A stretch of DNA of 22,145 bases from NCBI GenBank assembly GCA_028704295.1, contig JAQVLF010000006.1, positions 1 through 22,145 of the forward strand, written 5' to 3'. Each line of letters starts with the position of its first letter. Within the stretch, counting starts at the first letter, position 1. Made by a program: the position numbers and the translations under genes. The notes beneath the pieces were generated by a model, which saw only the letters and a list, made by a program, of their open reading frames with translations, was not told the origin of the DNA and ran no database searches. This document shows positions 13,270-21,239 of the stretch, in pieces. This DNA is from Minisyncoccota bacterium (GTDB taxonomy: Bacteria; Patescibacteriota; Minisyncoccia; Minisyncoccales; Minisyncoccaceae).

Positions 13270-15024
13270 ATGGAAGCATTAACGTGTAAACAACTGCAGA
13301 AAATGATTCTTTTCTCTTGTGAAAGGATTGAAAGAGATAAGGAAGAAATTAATAAAATAAACGTATTTCCCGTCCCAGATCAAGATACAGGAAGCAATTT
13401 ATCTGGAACCTTAAATGGAGTCAAGGAAGTTATTAATGGAAAGGATTTTTCTAATTTAAAAAAACTAGGCGATGCTGTTTTGGATGGAGCCCTTATGGCA
13501 GCACAGGGAAATACAGGCATTATTTATACGGGTTTTATGGTTGGATTTTTTAACGACATTCCTAATAACACTCAAATTAATGCCAAATCTTTGGCTAATT
13601 GCTTTCAAAAAGGACATGAAAGAGCAAGAGAGTCTATCCAAGACCCAAAAGAAGGAACAATCTTAGATGTTATGGAAGCTTTTTCTAATGAATTAGCATT
13701 TCAATCAGAAAAAAGCAATGATATTGTTGTTAATTTTGAAAATTCTTTAGAAAAAGCCAATGAGGCTCTTCTAGCAACAAAAAATAAAATGGCTATATTA
13801 AAAAAAGCCGGAGTCATTGACGCTGGAGGACTTGGTTTTTTAATGATACTCGAAACATATTTTGATGTACTTTTAGAAAATGAAGAGCCGTTTTCTTTTA
13901 AAAAATTAAGAAAAAAGGATTTTCACACAAAAAGGTTTGTACAAATTCTTACAAATAGATACGAGGTTGTTGCCTTAATGAGAGATGTTTTTTTCTCAGA
14001 AAAAGAAATGAGAGAAAAACTTCAAAGCTTGGGAGATTGTTTAGATATTATTCAAGTTAAAGAAAGAGTTAAAATACATATTCATACAGACGATCCATAC
14101 GAAGTAAGAGATATTATAAGGACATTTGGGGAAGAGGAGACTATGCGAATAGAGGATATGGCAAGAGAGGTTGTGGGAGAGGAGTCTGTTGTTAAAAACA
14201 AAATAGGAATTGTAATTGACGAAGCATGCGGATTAAATGAAAAAAATCTTAAATATTATAAGATAGAGAGCATTCCTTATAGGATTGATTGGGGCGGCAT
14301 TGATAAATTAAAAGGAGAAAGTGTGTCACTAAAGCTTAAAACAGCAAAAGAAAAAGGCTTCAACTATGTTCCTAAAATCCATTCAATAGATGCTGACTTT
14401 TTCAAGGAAGCTTTTAAAAAACAACTAAGAACCTTCAATGAAGTGATTTGTATCACCTCTTCAAATGATTATTTTGGAGCGTTTGATTCAGCAAGGGAAG
14501 GCAGAGAAATGCTTGATTCACATGAGAAGTCAAAGATTCACATCATTGACTCAAAAAGCATTGGAGCAGGCGAGGCGGTTTTGGTTTTAAAAGCAATTGA
14601 TCTTATCAACGAACAAAAACCAGCTCAAATGATCCTAAAAGAGCTTCAAGAAACAATAGTTAAAAGTTTTGGAATAATTAATTCTCCCTATGTCAAATCT
14701 AAGAAATATTCAGACAAGATCAAAAAGGTTATAGAAAAGAATAAGTTTGTGTTAATTGAGGCAAAAAATGAGTTCATCCCGATAGAAACATTAAGAAAAG
14801 AAGAATGTATAGATAAAATCGTAAACAAAATTAGAAAAGATTTTAGAAAGAATGAGAAGGGTCTCGCAGTAATTTCTCACGGAGATAACGAGATAAAAGC
14901 AAAGGAATTAAAAACCAAATTAAAGCCATTAAACATCCAAGTTTCTTTTATTAGTTTGGCTGATCCAGCAGTTAGCCTCAAATTAGGATACAAAGGGGTC
15001 TTTATTGGATATATAAAAATATGA
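13270..15024 (+). CDS. fakA: FakA-type fatty acid kinase fused to a DegV/FakB-like domain
   Basis: 584 residues. The N-terminal DhaL-like kinase domain (about 1-200) has NVFPVPDQDTGSNL (31-44, with D37 and D39 as Mg ligands), GALMAAQGNTG (73-83), EGTILDV (128-134) and AGVIDAGGLG (180-189). A middle domain (about 225-305) with VKIHIHTDDP (267-276) matches FakA. From about 310 the chain becomes DegV/FakB-like (KIGIVIDEACGL, then FNEVICITSSNDYFGAFDSA and IHIIDSKSIGAGEA), but lacks the TSQPS and HxGP fatty-acid-binding motifs. FakA phosphorylates FakB-bound fatty acids to acyl phosphate for PlsY. It starts one base after the MscS-like gene, and its stop overlaps the next FakB start. The fused domain may be a docking or regulatory module. 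Confidence 0.9.
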   Translation: MEALTCKQLQKMILFSCERIERDKEEINKINVFPVPDQDTGSNLSGTLNGVKEVINGKDFSNLKKLGDAVLDGALMAAQGNTGIIYTGFMVGFFNDIPNNTQINAKSLANCFQKGHERARESIQDPKEGTILDVMEAFSNELAFQSEKSNDIVVNFENSLEKANEALLATKNKMAILKKAGVIDAGGLGFLMILETYFDVLLENEEPFSFKKLRKKDFHTKRFVQILTNRYEVVALMRDVFFSEKEMREKLQSLGDCLDIIQVKERVKIHIHTDDPYEVRDIIRTFGEEETMRIEDMAREVVGEESVVKNKIGIVIDEACGLNEKNLKYYKIESIPYRIDWGGIDKLKGESVSLKLKTAKEKGFNYVPKIHSIDADFFKEAFKKQLRTFNEVICITSSNDYFGAFDSAREGREMLDSHEKSKIHIIDSKSIGAGEAVLVLKAIDLINEQKPAQMILKELQETIVKSFGIINSPYVKSKKYSDKIKKVIEKNKFVLIEAKNEFIPIETLRKEECIDKIVNKIRKDFRKNEKGLAVISHGDNEIKAKELKTKLKPLNIQVSFISLADPAVSLKLGYKGVFIGYIKI

Positions 15025-15881
15025 AAAAAATAGGAATTACAACTGATTCTGCTTCTGATTTAAAAGAAGATATAATTAAGAAATTCAATATAGGAGTTGC
15101 AAAGTTTCATGTGGACTTGCAAGCTATAAAAGATTTTTCCGGAAATATTTTTGAAAAGATGAGGAAAGCTGAAGAAGAAGGAATTAATAGTGAGGTCAAA
15201 ACCTCTCAACCATCAATTGCAGAATATATTAATGTATTTAAAAAAGCTTTGGAAAATTTTGAAGAAATAATACACGTATCCGTTTCTTCCAAGGTTTCTG
15301 GAGCATACAATTCCGCAATGCAAGCTAAAAGATTCTTGGGAAAGGATGGGGAGAGAGTACATGTTCTAGACAGTGAAACAGCTTCAGGCGCTCAAGCCCT
15401 TTTAATTGTTAAAGCCTTAGAAGACATAGAAAAGCAGTTAAGAATTGAGGAAATTATTAATAATTTTAATAAAAGAATCAAGGATACTTTTTTGTTTTTT
15501 ATGTATGATAATCCAAAGTGGCTAAAAAGCGGCGGAAGATTTCCCTCTCTTGCAGCCTTGGGGCTTCAGAAAATAAGAGCAATGAACATAGGAATTGTCA
15601 TGAGGGAAAAAGGAGGGGTAATAAGGCCAATGGCAGTTAAGAAAAATATACGAGGGTTAGCAGAACCTTTGTTCGATGAATTTAAGAAATTTACAAGAAA
15701 TACGCAAAAGAAAATAAAGGTCATTATTACGCATGCTGACAATCCTAATGAGGCAAAAAAATTAGAAACATTGCTTAGTCCGCTTCAAAACGTGAATGTC
15801 TTATATTCCTCAATAATGGACATTGTCTTAGGAGCGCATGCTGGCCCAAACACATTATTAATAAATTTTATATATGAATAA
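15021..15881 (+). CDS. fakB: FakB-type fatty-acid-binding DegV protein 1
   Basis: 286 residues of the DegV family. FakB proteins hold a fatty acid and present its carboxylate to FakA. Key motifs are TTDSASDL (7-14), TSQPS (61-65), VSSKVSGAYNSA (88-99), LKSGGRFP (168-175) and HAGPN (273-277), so the polar residues that bind the carboxylate (Thr/Ser and His) are present. The start overlaps the fakA stop by 4 bp (ATGA), indicating translational coupling. The chain specificity (saturated versus unsaturated) cannot be read from sequence by eye. The segment around 28-45 is shorter than in many DegV proteins. Confidence 0.92.
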   Translation: MKKIGITTDSASDLKEDIIKKFNIGVAKFHVDLQAIKDFSGNIFEKMRKAEEEGINSEVKTSQPSIAEYINVFKKALENFEEIIHVSVSSKVSGAYNSAMQAKRFLGKDGERVHVLDSETASGAQALLIVKALEDIEKQLRIEEIINNFNKRIKDTFLFFMYDNPKWLKSGGRFPSLAALGLQKIRAMNIGIVMREKGGVIRPMAVKKNIRGLAEPLFDEFKKFTRNTQKKIKVIITHADNPNEAKKLETLLSPLQNVNVLYSSIMDIVLGAHAGPNTLLINFIYE

Positions 15882-16749
15882 AATAAAAATAATATTAGAT
15901 TCTGCGGCTTCGCTTCCAGAAAGCCTAATTAAAGAGAAAAATATCGATATAGTATATTTAAAAGTAATTTGGCCCGAAGAAGGAATCGAAGGAAAAATAA
16001 AAAGTGAAGATCTTTTTAAAAGGATGAGAAATACTCTTTCAGATACTTTTCCTAAAACCTCTCAACCATCAGTTGGAGATTTTAAAAAAGCTTATGAAGA
16101 AGCGTTTAAAAATAATGAGGAAATTATTTGCATAACATTAAGTACAGGGATATCTGGAACATATAATTCTGCAATGCAGGCAATTAAGTTTATGCCAAAA
16201 GAAAAACAAAACAAGATAAGGGTTATTGATTCTTTTACCATTGATTCAGGAGAAGGCTTCATCGCTTTAAAAGCTTGTGAGCTTAGAGAAAAGGGGGTAG
16301 AATCTAAAGAGATTGCTCCTCAATTAGAGGAGTTTAAAAAACACGTTTATATTGCTGGCTTTCCCGGAGATCCAAAATGGATTGAGAAAAATGGACGACT
16401 AAGTAAAACAGGGGCTAATTTAATAAGAAGACTTGAAAAAATTGGAATAAGACCTCTTTTAACTTTAAAAGACGGGAAAGTTAAGGTAACATCTCTTAAA
16501 TTTAAAGCAAAAGACAAGGCAGAATCTTTATTAAACGAATTAAAAGGCAAGATTAAAGATGACAAAGCGATGGTTGCGATAACCCATGCTGATATGTTAG
16601 AGGTTGCAGAGGATTTGAAGAGAAAACTGATAAAAGAATGCCCGAATATAGAGGTTTTATTTATTGATGCAGCAAACCCTATAATCGGCTGCCATTTAGG
16701 ACCAGATAGCATTATTTGTAATTATTATTTAAAAAAATATGATGCTTAA
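15874..16749 (+). CDS. fakB: FakB-type fatty-acid-binding DegV protein 2
   Basis: 291 residues, a second complete DegV/FakB protein: DSAASLP (9-15), TSQPS (62-66), STGISGTYNSA (90-100), WIEKNGRLSK (169-178, the usual K-x-GGRI loop with one Gly replaced by Asn) and HLGPD (274-278, versus HAGPG in many members). It overlaps the first fakB by 8 bp and the following plsY-like gene by 11 bp. Sequence divergence from its neighbour in the pocket loops suggests that the two FakB proteins carry different fatty acids, as is known for paired FakB proteins in Firmicutes; here that is inference. Confidence 0.92.
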   Translation: MNKIKIILDSAASLPESLIKEKNIDIVYLKVIWPEEGIEGKIKSEDLFKRMRNTLSDTFPKTSQPSVGDFKKAYEEAFKNNEEIICITLSTGISGTYNSAMQAIKFMPKEKQNKIRVIDSFTIDSGEGFIALKACELREKGVESKEIAPQLEEFKKHVYIAGFPGDPKWIEKNGRLSKTGANLIRRLEKIGIRPLLTLKDGKVKVTSLKFKAKDKAESLLNELKGKIKDDKAMVAITHADMLEVAEDLKRKLIKECPNIEVLFIDAANPIIGCHLGPDSIICNYYLKKYDA

Positions 16750-17392
16750 CTACATTATAGTCATTTTAATTTCCTATTTAATTGGATCATTTCCTACAGC
16801 ATTAATCTTTAATAAATTAGTTAATAAAATTGACCCAAGAAAAGTAGGTTCTAAGAATCTAGGAGCTTTGAATACGCTTAGGATCACGAGTAAGGCAAAA
16901 GGGACAATCGCAGGAATTTTCGCTTTCTTATCTGTATTCTTAATAGATGCGTTTAAAGGAGCTTTTTCTGTTTGGCTTGCTATGCAATTAATTCCTGAAA
17001 ATGCTATTTTAGCTGGAGTTTTAGCAGCATTCTTTTCTATTTTAGGGCATAATTATTCAATTTTGATTAAATTTGATGGAGGAAGAGGGGCAGCAACATT
17101 TTTAGGAATATTATTATTCCTAAACTGGAGGATGTTTTTCTTATGGCTTGCTATCGTTCTTTTGTTCATGCTTATCTTTGAGTTATTTATTCCAGTTAAA
17201 ACAAAGCCAAGCATCATTAGAAGCGCTATATCTGATCAGATTATAGGAAGGCTTTTTGGAGAAGCAGCTGCCGTAATTCCGTTTTATTTCATCGATCCCT
17301 TAATTTTCTATATCTCTCTTTTATGCACGCCTTTGATTATAATAAGGCATATTGACAGAATTAATAAACAAGTTAAAGATTATAAAAAATGA
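16739..17392 (+). CDS. PlsY-like acyltransferase, divergent paralogue 2
   Basis: 217-residue integral membrane protein of the PlsY family. Motif 1 is GSFPTALIF (16-24) instead of GSIPFGY; motif 2 is GSKNLGALNTLR (37-48) instead of GSGNIGATNVLR; motif 3 is GHNYSILIKFDGGRGAAT (103-120), with Lys-Gly replaced by Asp-Gly. It is longer than the first PlsY because of an insertion of about 25 residues near 155-180. It probably remains an acyltransferase, but acyl donor, acceptor or sn-position may differ. Two adjacent ATG codons (16,739 and 16,742) are possible starts. It lies inside the end of the second fakB and overlaps the next gene by 4 bp. Confidence 0.85.
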   Translation: MMLNYIIVILISYLIGSFPTALIFNKLVNKIDPRKVGSKNLGALNTLRITSKAKGTIAGIFAFLSVFLIDAFKGAFSVWLAMQLIPENAILAGVLAAFFSILGHNYSILIKFDGGRGAATFLGILLFLNWRMFFLWLAIVLLFMLIFELFIPVKTKPSIIRSAISDQIIGRLFGEAAAVIPFYFIDPLIFYISLLCTPLIIIRHIDRINKQVKDYKK

Positions 17393-18015
17393 ACGAATAT
17401 ATAACAATCACTATATTATTTATTATTTCATATATCTTAGGAGCAATACCCTTTGCATATGTTTTTACAAAGCTGTTTTCAAAAAAAGATATAATGGAAG
17501 TCGGTTGGAAAAAAGCTTCTTCTTCAAATGTTTTGACAAATATTGGGAAACTGCCAGCATTTTTGACTTTTATGTTTGATGTTTTGAAGGGTTTTGCTGT
17601 TGTATACATTGCAAAAGAATTGGGATTATCTATTCCTGTTCAAGCTATAGCGGGATTTTTAGCTGTCGTTGGACATAATTGGTCAATATTTTTGAATTTT
17701 AAAGGCGGAAGAGGAATGGCCACTCTTTTGGGAGGATGTATTGCTTTTAATCCAATTGTTGGACTAATCATATTGATTCCGGTTGTTGTTTCTGCTATAT
17801 TATGGACTGCCTCAATTGGAACAATCATTGCATATTTAGCCGCGATGATATGGGGCTATACAATAGAAAATTATGGACTATTCCTTTTATTCCTGCTTTG
17901 TTTAATTCCTGTTATTATAAAAAGATTATCACCAGTAAATACTTTAAAAGGACATATTTTTAACCGAATTATATTTGATCAAGATGGCGTACCTCCTTTT
18001 AGGATCAAAAAATAA
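17389..18015 (+). CDS. PlsY-like acyltransferase, divergent paralogue 3
   Basis: 208 residues, PlsY family. The last motif is intact, GHNWSIFLNFKGGRGMAT (95-112), but motif 1 reads GAIPFAY (18-24) and the phosphate-binding motif 2 is strongly altered, GWKKASSSNVLT (39-50), losing the GSGNxGATN pattern. It has a C-terminal extension (about 180-208) absent from the first PlsY. This could be an acyltransferase with a different acceptor or a non-catalytic partner. The start overlaps the stop of the previous gene (ATGA). It is the last protein gene of the lipid operon; tRNA-Arg follows after 6 bp. Confidence 0.82.
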   Translation: MNEYITITILFIISYILGAIPFAYVFTKLFSKKDIMEVGWKKASSSNVLTNIGKLPAFLTFMFDVLKGFAVVYIAKELGLSIPVQAIAGFLAVVGHNWSIFLNFKGGRGMATLLGGCIAFNPIVGLIILIPVVVSAILWTASIGTIIAYLAAMIWGYTIENYGLFLLFLLCLIPVIIKRLSPVNTLKGHIFNRIIFDQDGVPPFRIKK

Positions 18016-18021
18016 TTAAAC

Positions 18022-18093
18022 GCCCCTGTAGCTTAATGGATAGAGTACTAGGTTTCGGCCCTAGTGATGTGGGTTCGACTCCTGCCAGGGGCT
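18022..18093 (+). tRNA. tRNA-Arg (anticodon UCG)
   Basis: Acceptor GCCCCTG with CAGGGGC, D arm GCTT-AATGGATA-GAGT, anticodon arm CTAGG-TTTCGGC-CCTAG with TCG at positions 34-36, and T arm GTGGG-TTCGACT-CCTGC (two wobble pairs). The base after the acceptor stem is T, giving an unusual U73 discriminator. CCA is not encoded. It lies 6 bp after the last plsY-like gene and may be co-transcribed with the lipid operon. The 150 bp that follow hold no gene or clear terminator that I can see. Confidence 0.93.
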
Positions 18094-18245
18094 CTAAATG
18101 CGTGATATTGCGTTTCACATTTAATACAATTTATTTCGTTTTAATAAGACAAGTTTTTGAGATCATTTTTAGATGGTATAAGAACGGAACGCAAGCATAA
18201 CACGTATGATATTTCTAAATCGCTTTGACAAAAAACATGCTCCTC

Positions 18246-18274
18246 TTGATTTTTTCAAATTTTTGTTTTATATT
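18246..18274 (+). promoter_or_regulatory. Promoter of the T4SS-type pilin gene, leaderless
   Basis: TTGATT (18,246-18,251), a 17 bp spacer, and TATATT (18,269-18,274). Only eight bases separate the -10 from the ATG at 18,283, so the mRNA is predicted to begin at or within a base or two of the start codon. Confidence 0.65.
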
Positions 18275-18282
18275 GTATAACA

Positions 18283-18738
18283 ATGCCTTTGCTTAAGAAT
18301 AAAAAACCAATTTCATTTATAATAGTAGGAACATTGATTCTGATTTTTATTGGTTCAATAGCATTTGCAGAAGGGGGCATTGTTCCATGTGGCAGGAGTT
18401 CTGATGATCCGACAACGGCTATTGATGAATCTGCTCCGTGCCAAATTAATCATGTATTTATTTTAATCAACGATGTAATGGCAGTTATGTTCCCAATTAT
18501 AAATGCAATTGCAATACTTTTAATAGTTTGGGCAGGAATTAATATTATTTGGGCACAAGGCGATGAAAAAAAAGTAAAAACAGGAAAAGATATTATTACA
18601 GCCGTAGCATTTGGAATTTTAATTATTTATGGGGCAAAGTTTTTAATAACAAGCTTTGTAGACGGATTTGGACTCGATAAAAAGTTTTTGAATCCGCTCA
18701 ACAATGTAAAGGTTGAAGTTCCGGCAGATGAAGAATAA
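18283..18738 (+). CDS. TrbC/VirB2-like pilin (T4SS_pilin type)
   Basis: 151-residue secreted or membrane protein. It has a basic N-terminus, a signal peptide (about 10-29, cleavage likely after AFA), a short loop with two cysteines (C36, C53), and two hydrophobic helices (about 65-90 and 104-126) separated by the charged loop GDEKKVKTGKD. This is the layout of VirB2/TrbC-type pilins common in Patescibacteria. It could form a conjugation- or competence-like surface structure. No other T4SS genes are in the window. Its TAA directly abuts the tRNA-Lys gene. Confidence 0.75.
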   Translation: MPLLKNKKPISFIIVGTLILIFIGSIAFAEGGIVPCGRSSDDPTTAIDESAPCQINHVFILINDVMAVMFPIINAIAILLIVWAGINIIWAQGDEKKVKTGKDIITAVAFGILIIYGAKFLITSFVDGFGLDKKFLNPLNNVKVEVPADEE

Positions 18739-18811
18739 GCCCCGTTAGCTCAGTTGGTAGAGCAGGAAGCTCTTAACTTCAAGGTCGTGGGTTCAAGTCC
18801 CTCACGGGGCA
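18739..18811 (+). tRNA. tRNA-Lys (anticodon CUU)
   Basis: Acceptor GCCCCGT with ACGGGGC, D arm GCTC-AGTTGGTA-GAGC, anticodon loop CTCTTAA with CTT at 34-36, T arm GTGGG-TTCAAGT-CCCTC (its G49-C65 end pair intact), discriminator A73. The lowest anticodon-stem pair is a G-A mismatch. CCA is not encoded. The first base follows the pilin stop codon without a spacer, so release from a shared transcript is likely. rpsO starts 30 bp downstream. Confidence 0.94.
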
Positions 18812-18841
18812 CATAAAGAAAAAGTATAAATAAGACAATAT

Positions 18842-19102
18842 ATGTTAACAACAGAAGAAAAATTAGAAATTATTAAGAAATACAATATTCACGAGACAGA
18901 CACAGGATCTGCCCATGTTCAGATCGCCCTTTTAACAGAGGAAATTAAAAGACTCTTAGAACACTTAAAAGAGAACAAGAAAGACAACCACTCAAGAAGA
19001 GGACTTCTTAAAATGGTTTCAAAGAGAAGAAAGCTCTTAAAGTATTTAGAAGAAAAGGATGAAAAAACATATAAAGAGATTGTAAAAAAATTAGGTCTGT
19101 AA
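18842..19102 (+). CDS. rpsO: 30S ribosomal protein S15 (uS15)
   Basis: 86 residues, normal length. The signature [16 protein letters not shown] (about 19-34) and [22 protein letters not shown] segment (key residues D48, H49, S50, R51, R52, G53) identify uS15, which binds the central domain of 16S rRNA early in 30S assembly. The rpsO-pnp gene order is widely conserved. No Shine-Dalgarno site is seen. The TAA stop sits in the loop of the downstream terminator hairpin. Confidence 0.98.
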   Translation: MLTTEEKLEIIKKYNIHETDTGSAHVQIALLTEEIKRLLEHLKENKKDNHSRRGLLKMVSKRRKLLKYLEEKDEKTYKEIVKKLGL

Positions 19103-19119
19103 TTTTAGAGACCTTTTTT
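19093..19119 (+). terminator. Intrinsic terminator between rpsO and pnp
   Basis: Stem AGGTCT (19,093-19,098) with AGACCT (19,109-19,114), 10-nt loop containing the rpsO TAA, followed by a T-run to 19,119. It would reduce read-through into pnp, as the terminator between these genes does in Escherichia coli. Confidence 0.75.
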
Positions 19120-19127
19120 AAACTTTT

Positions 19128-21239
19128 ATGAAAAGCAAAGATTTTGATATTGAAATAAATAATAAACAGCTTACAGTAACTGTTAATGATTTTGCGGAAA
19201 GAGCAAATGGTTCTGTTTTTGTAAGATTTGGAGAAACTACTGTTTTAGCTACAGCTGTGATGGGTGAAAATGATGTAGATGGAATAGACTATTTTCCTTT
19301 GAGCGTAAACTATGAAGAAAAGTTTTATGCAGGAGGCAAGATTTTTGGATCAAGATTTACAAGGAGAGAAGGAAAGCCATCAGATGAATCTGTCTTAATC
19401 TCAAGATTAATCGATAGAACTTTAAGGCCTCTTTTTGATAAAGACATTAAAAAAGAGGTTAGTGTAACAGTAACTCTTCTTTCATGGGATGGAGAAACAG
19501 ATCCGGCAATAATTGGTATTTTTGCTGCCTCTCTTGCGCTTTTAATATCAGATATTCCTTGGAATGGACCAGTTGCGGGAGCAAGAATAGGAGGAGGAGA
19601 AGACAACTTAATTGCTTTCCCTAATTATGAGCAAAAAAATGGAATTGATTTAATTGTGTCAGGACTAAAAGATAAAGATGATTCTATTATCTTTAATATG
19701 TTTGAGGCACAATTATTTGAAAAAACTGAAGACATTATTTTAAAGTCAGTTGCTTTTGCAAAAGGCTTTATTGAAAGATTAATAAACTTTCAACTAGAAA
19801 TTCAAAAAGAAGTAGGAAAGGAAAAGAAAGTTTTAAGACAAAAAGAAGCTAATCCTCAAGTTGAGAAAGACATCTTGGATAATTTTGGATCAAGATTTGA
19901 AAATGAATTAGATAATCATGATTTATTTAGTGACATTAAAGCTTTTCTTAAAGAAAAATACGAAGATTCTTCTTTAATAAATTACGGAATGAATTTTACT
20001 GAAAGTGTTTTAGAAAAAACTCTTCATACCATTATTTTGGAAAAAAATAAAAGACCTGATAATAGGAAATTAGATGAAATTAGGCCTCTATATGCAGATA
20101 TTAGCTATCTTCCAAGAGTTCATGGATCAGGAGTATTTGAAAGAGGACAAACAAAAGCCTTATCAGTTTTAACATTAGGAGGTCCAGGAGAAGAAAAGAT
20201 TTTGGAGGGAGTAGAATTTGATGGAAAGAAAAGGTTTATGCACCATTATAACTTTCCTCCTTTTTCAGTAGGAGATCCAAGACCTAGTAGGGGCCCTGGA
20301 AGAAGAGAGATTGGGCATGGAAGACTAGGAGAAAAAGCTTTAGAGCCAGTTATCCCTGATATGGAAAATTTTCCTTATACAATAAGAGTTGTATCTGAAG
20401 TTCTGTCTTCAAATGGATCATCTTCAATGGCATCTACTTGTGCTGCATGCTTGGCTCTAATGGACGGAGGAGTACCTATTAAAAGTATGGTTTCTGGAAT
20501 CGCTATGGGAATCATTGTTGAACTAGATGAGACTAAGCCTATTAAAGATAGGAAATACAAGATATTAACTGATATCCAAGGATCCGAAGATCACTATGGG
20601 GACATGGATTTTAAAGTTGCTGGAACAGATAAAGGCGTGACTGCTCTTCAAATGGACGTTAAATTTGATGGAATTACAGAAGAAATGCTTAAACAAGGAC
20701 TTGAAAGAGCTAAATTAGCAAGAAATGAGATTTTAAAAGTAATGAAAGAAGTTATTAAAGAGCCTAAAGCAGATTTATCTCCATACGCCCCAAGAGTAGA
20801 AATGATTACTATTAATCCAGAAAAGATAGGAGATGTTATTGGGCCTCAAGGAAAGATGATAAATAAGATTATTGAGGAGTGTGATGTTGAAATTGAGATT
20901 GAGGACGATGGAAAAGTATATATTACCTCAAAAAGCAAGGAGGGAATGCAAAAAGCTATTAAATGGGTAGAAAGCTTAACTGAAGAAGTTGAGGTGGGCA
21001 AAATCTACGCAGGAATAGTTAAGAAAATTTTAGACTTTGGAGCTATAGTAGAAATACTTCCAGGAGAGGAAGGAATGATCCATATTTCTGAACTAGACAA
21101 TAAAAGAGTTGCAAAAGTTTCAGATGTTGTTAAAATAGGAGATAAGGTTAATGTAAAAGTAATTTCTTTGGGTGATCAGGGAAAAATTAGCCTTTCACTT
21201 AAACAAGCAAAAAATGGACAATCCTCAAGTTCAAACTGA
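19128..21239 (+). CDS. pnp: Polyribonucleotide nucleotidyltransferase (PNPase)
   Basis: 3'-to-5' phosphorolytic exoribonuclease central to mRNA decay. The 703 residues hold two RNase PH-like domains. The first (about 10-145) includes GSRFTRREGKPSDE (74-87). The second (about 310-545) includes RRGPGRREIGHGRL-type residues (388-400) and the catalytic TDIQGSEDHYGDMDFK (481-496, D488, D492, D494). A KH domain follows with VIGPQGKMINKI (570-581), then an S1 domain from about 622 (VGKIYAGIVKKILDFGAIVEI). All catalytic elements are present and length is normal. The gene starts 26 bp after rpsO. The last 26 bp overlap the next reading frame. Confidence 0.98.
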   Translation: MKSKDFDIEINNKQLTVTVNDFAERANGSVFVRFGETTVLATAVMGENDVDGIDYFPLSVNYEEKFYAGGKIFGSRFTRREGKPSDESVLISRLIDRTLRPLFDKDIKKEVSVTVTLLSWDGETDPAIIGIFAASLALLISDIPWNGPVAGARIGGGEDNLIAFPNYEQKNGIDLIVSGLKDKDDSIIFNMFEAQLFEKTEDIILKSVAFAKGFIERLINFQLEIQKEVGKEKKVLRQKEANPQVEKDILDNFGSRFENELDNHDLFSDIKAFLKEKYEDSSLINYGMNFTESVLEKTLHTIILEKNKRPDNRKLDEIRPLYADISYLPRVHGSGVFERGQTKALSVLTLGGPGEEKILEGVEFDGKKRFMHHYNFPPFSVGDPRPSRGPGRREIGHGRLGEKALEPVIPDMENFPYTIRVVSEVLSSNGSSSMASTCAACLALMDGGVPIKSMVSGIAMGIIVELDETKPIKDRKYKILTDIQGSEDHYGDMDFKVAGTDKGVTALQMDVKFDGITEEMLKQGLERAKLARNEILKVMKEVIKEPKADLSPYAPRVEMITINPEKIGDVIGPQGKMINKIIEECDVEIEIEDDGKVYITSKSKEGMQKAIKWVESLTEEVEVGKIYAGIVKKILDFGAIVEILPGEEGMIHISELDNKRVAKVSDVVKIGDKVNVKVISLGDQGKISLSLKQAKNGQSSSSN

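Noticed and set aside
17352..17609. Small frames on both strands across the plsY2/plsY3 junction
   Set aside because: They overlap two coupled genes with clear PlsY-family features and have no domain of their own.
18094..18125. Terminator after tRNA-Arg (AAATG..TGA with TCACATTT)
   Set aside because: The stem needs a two-base bulge and is not followed by a proper T-run.
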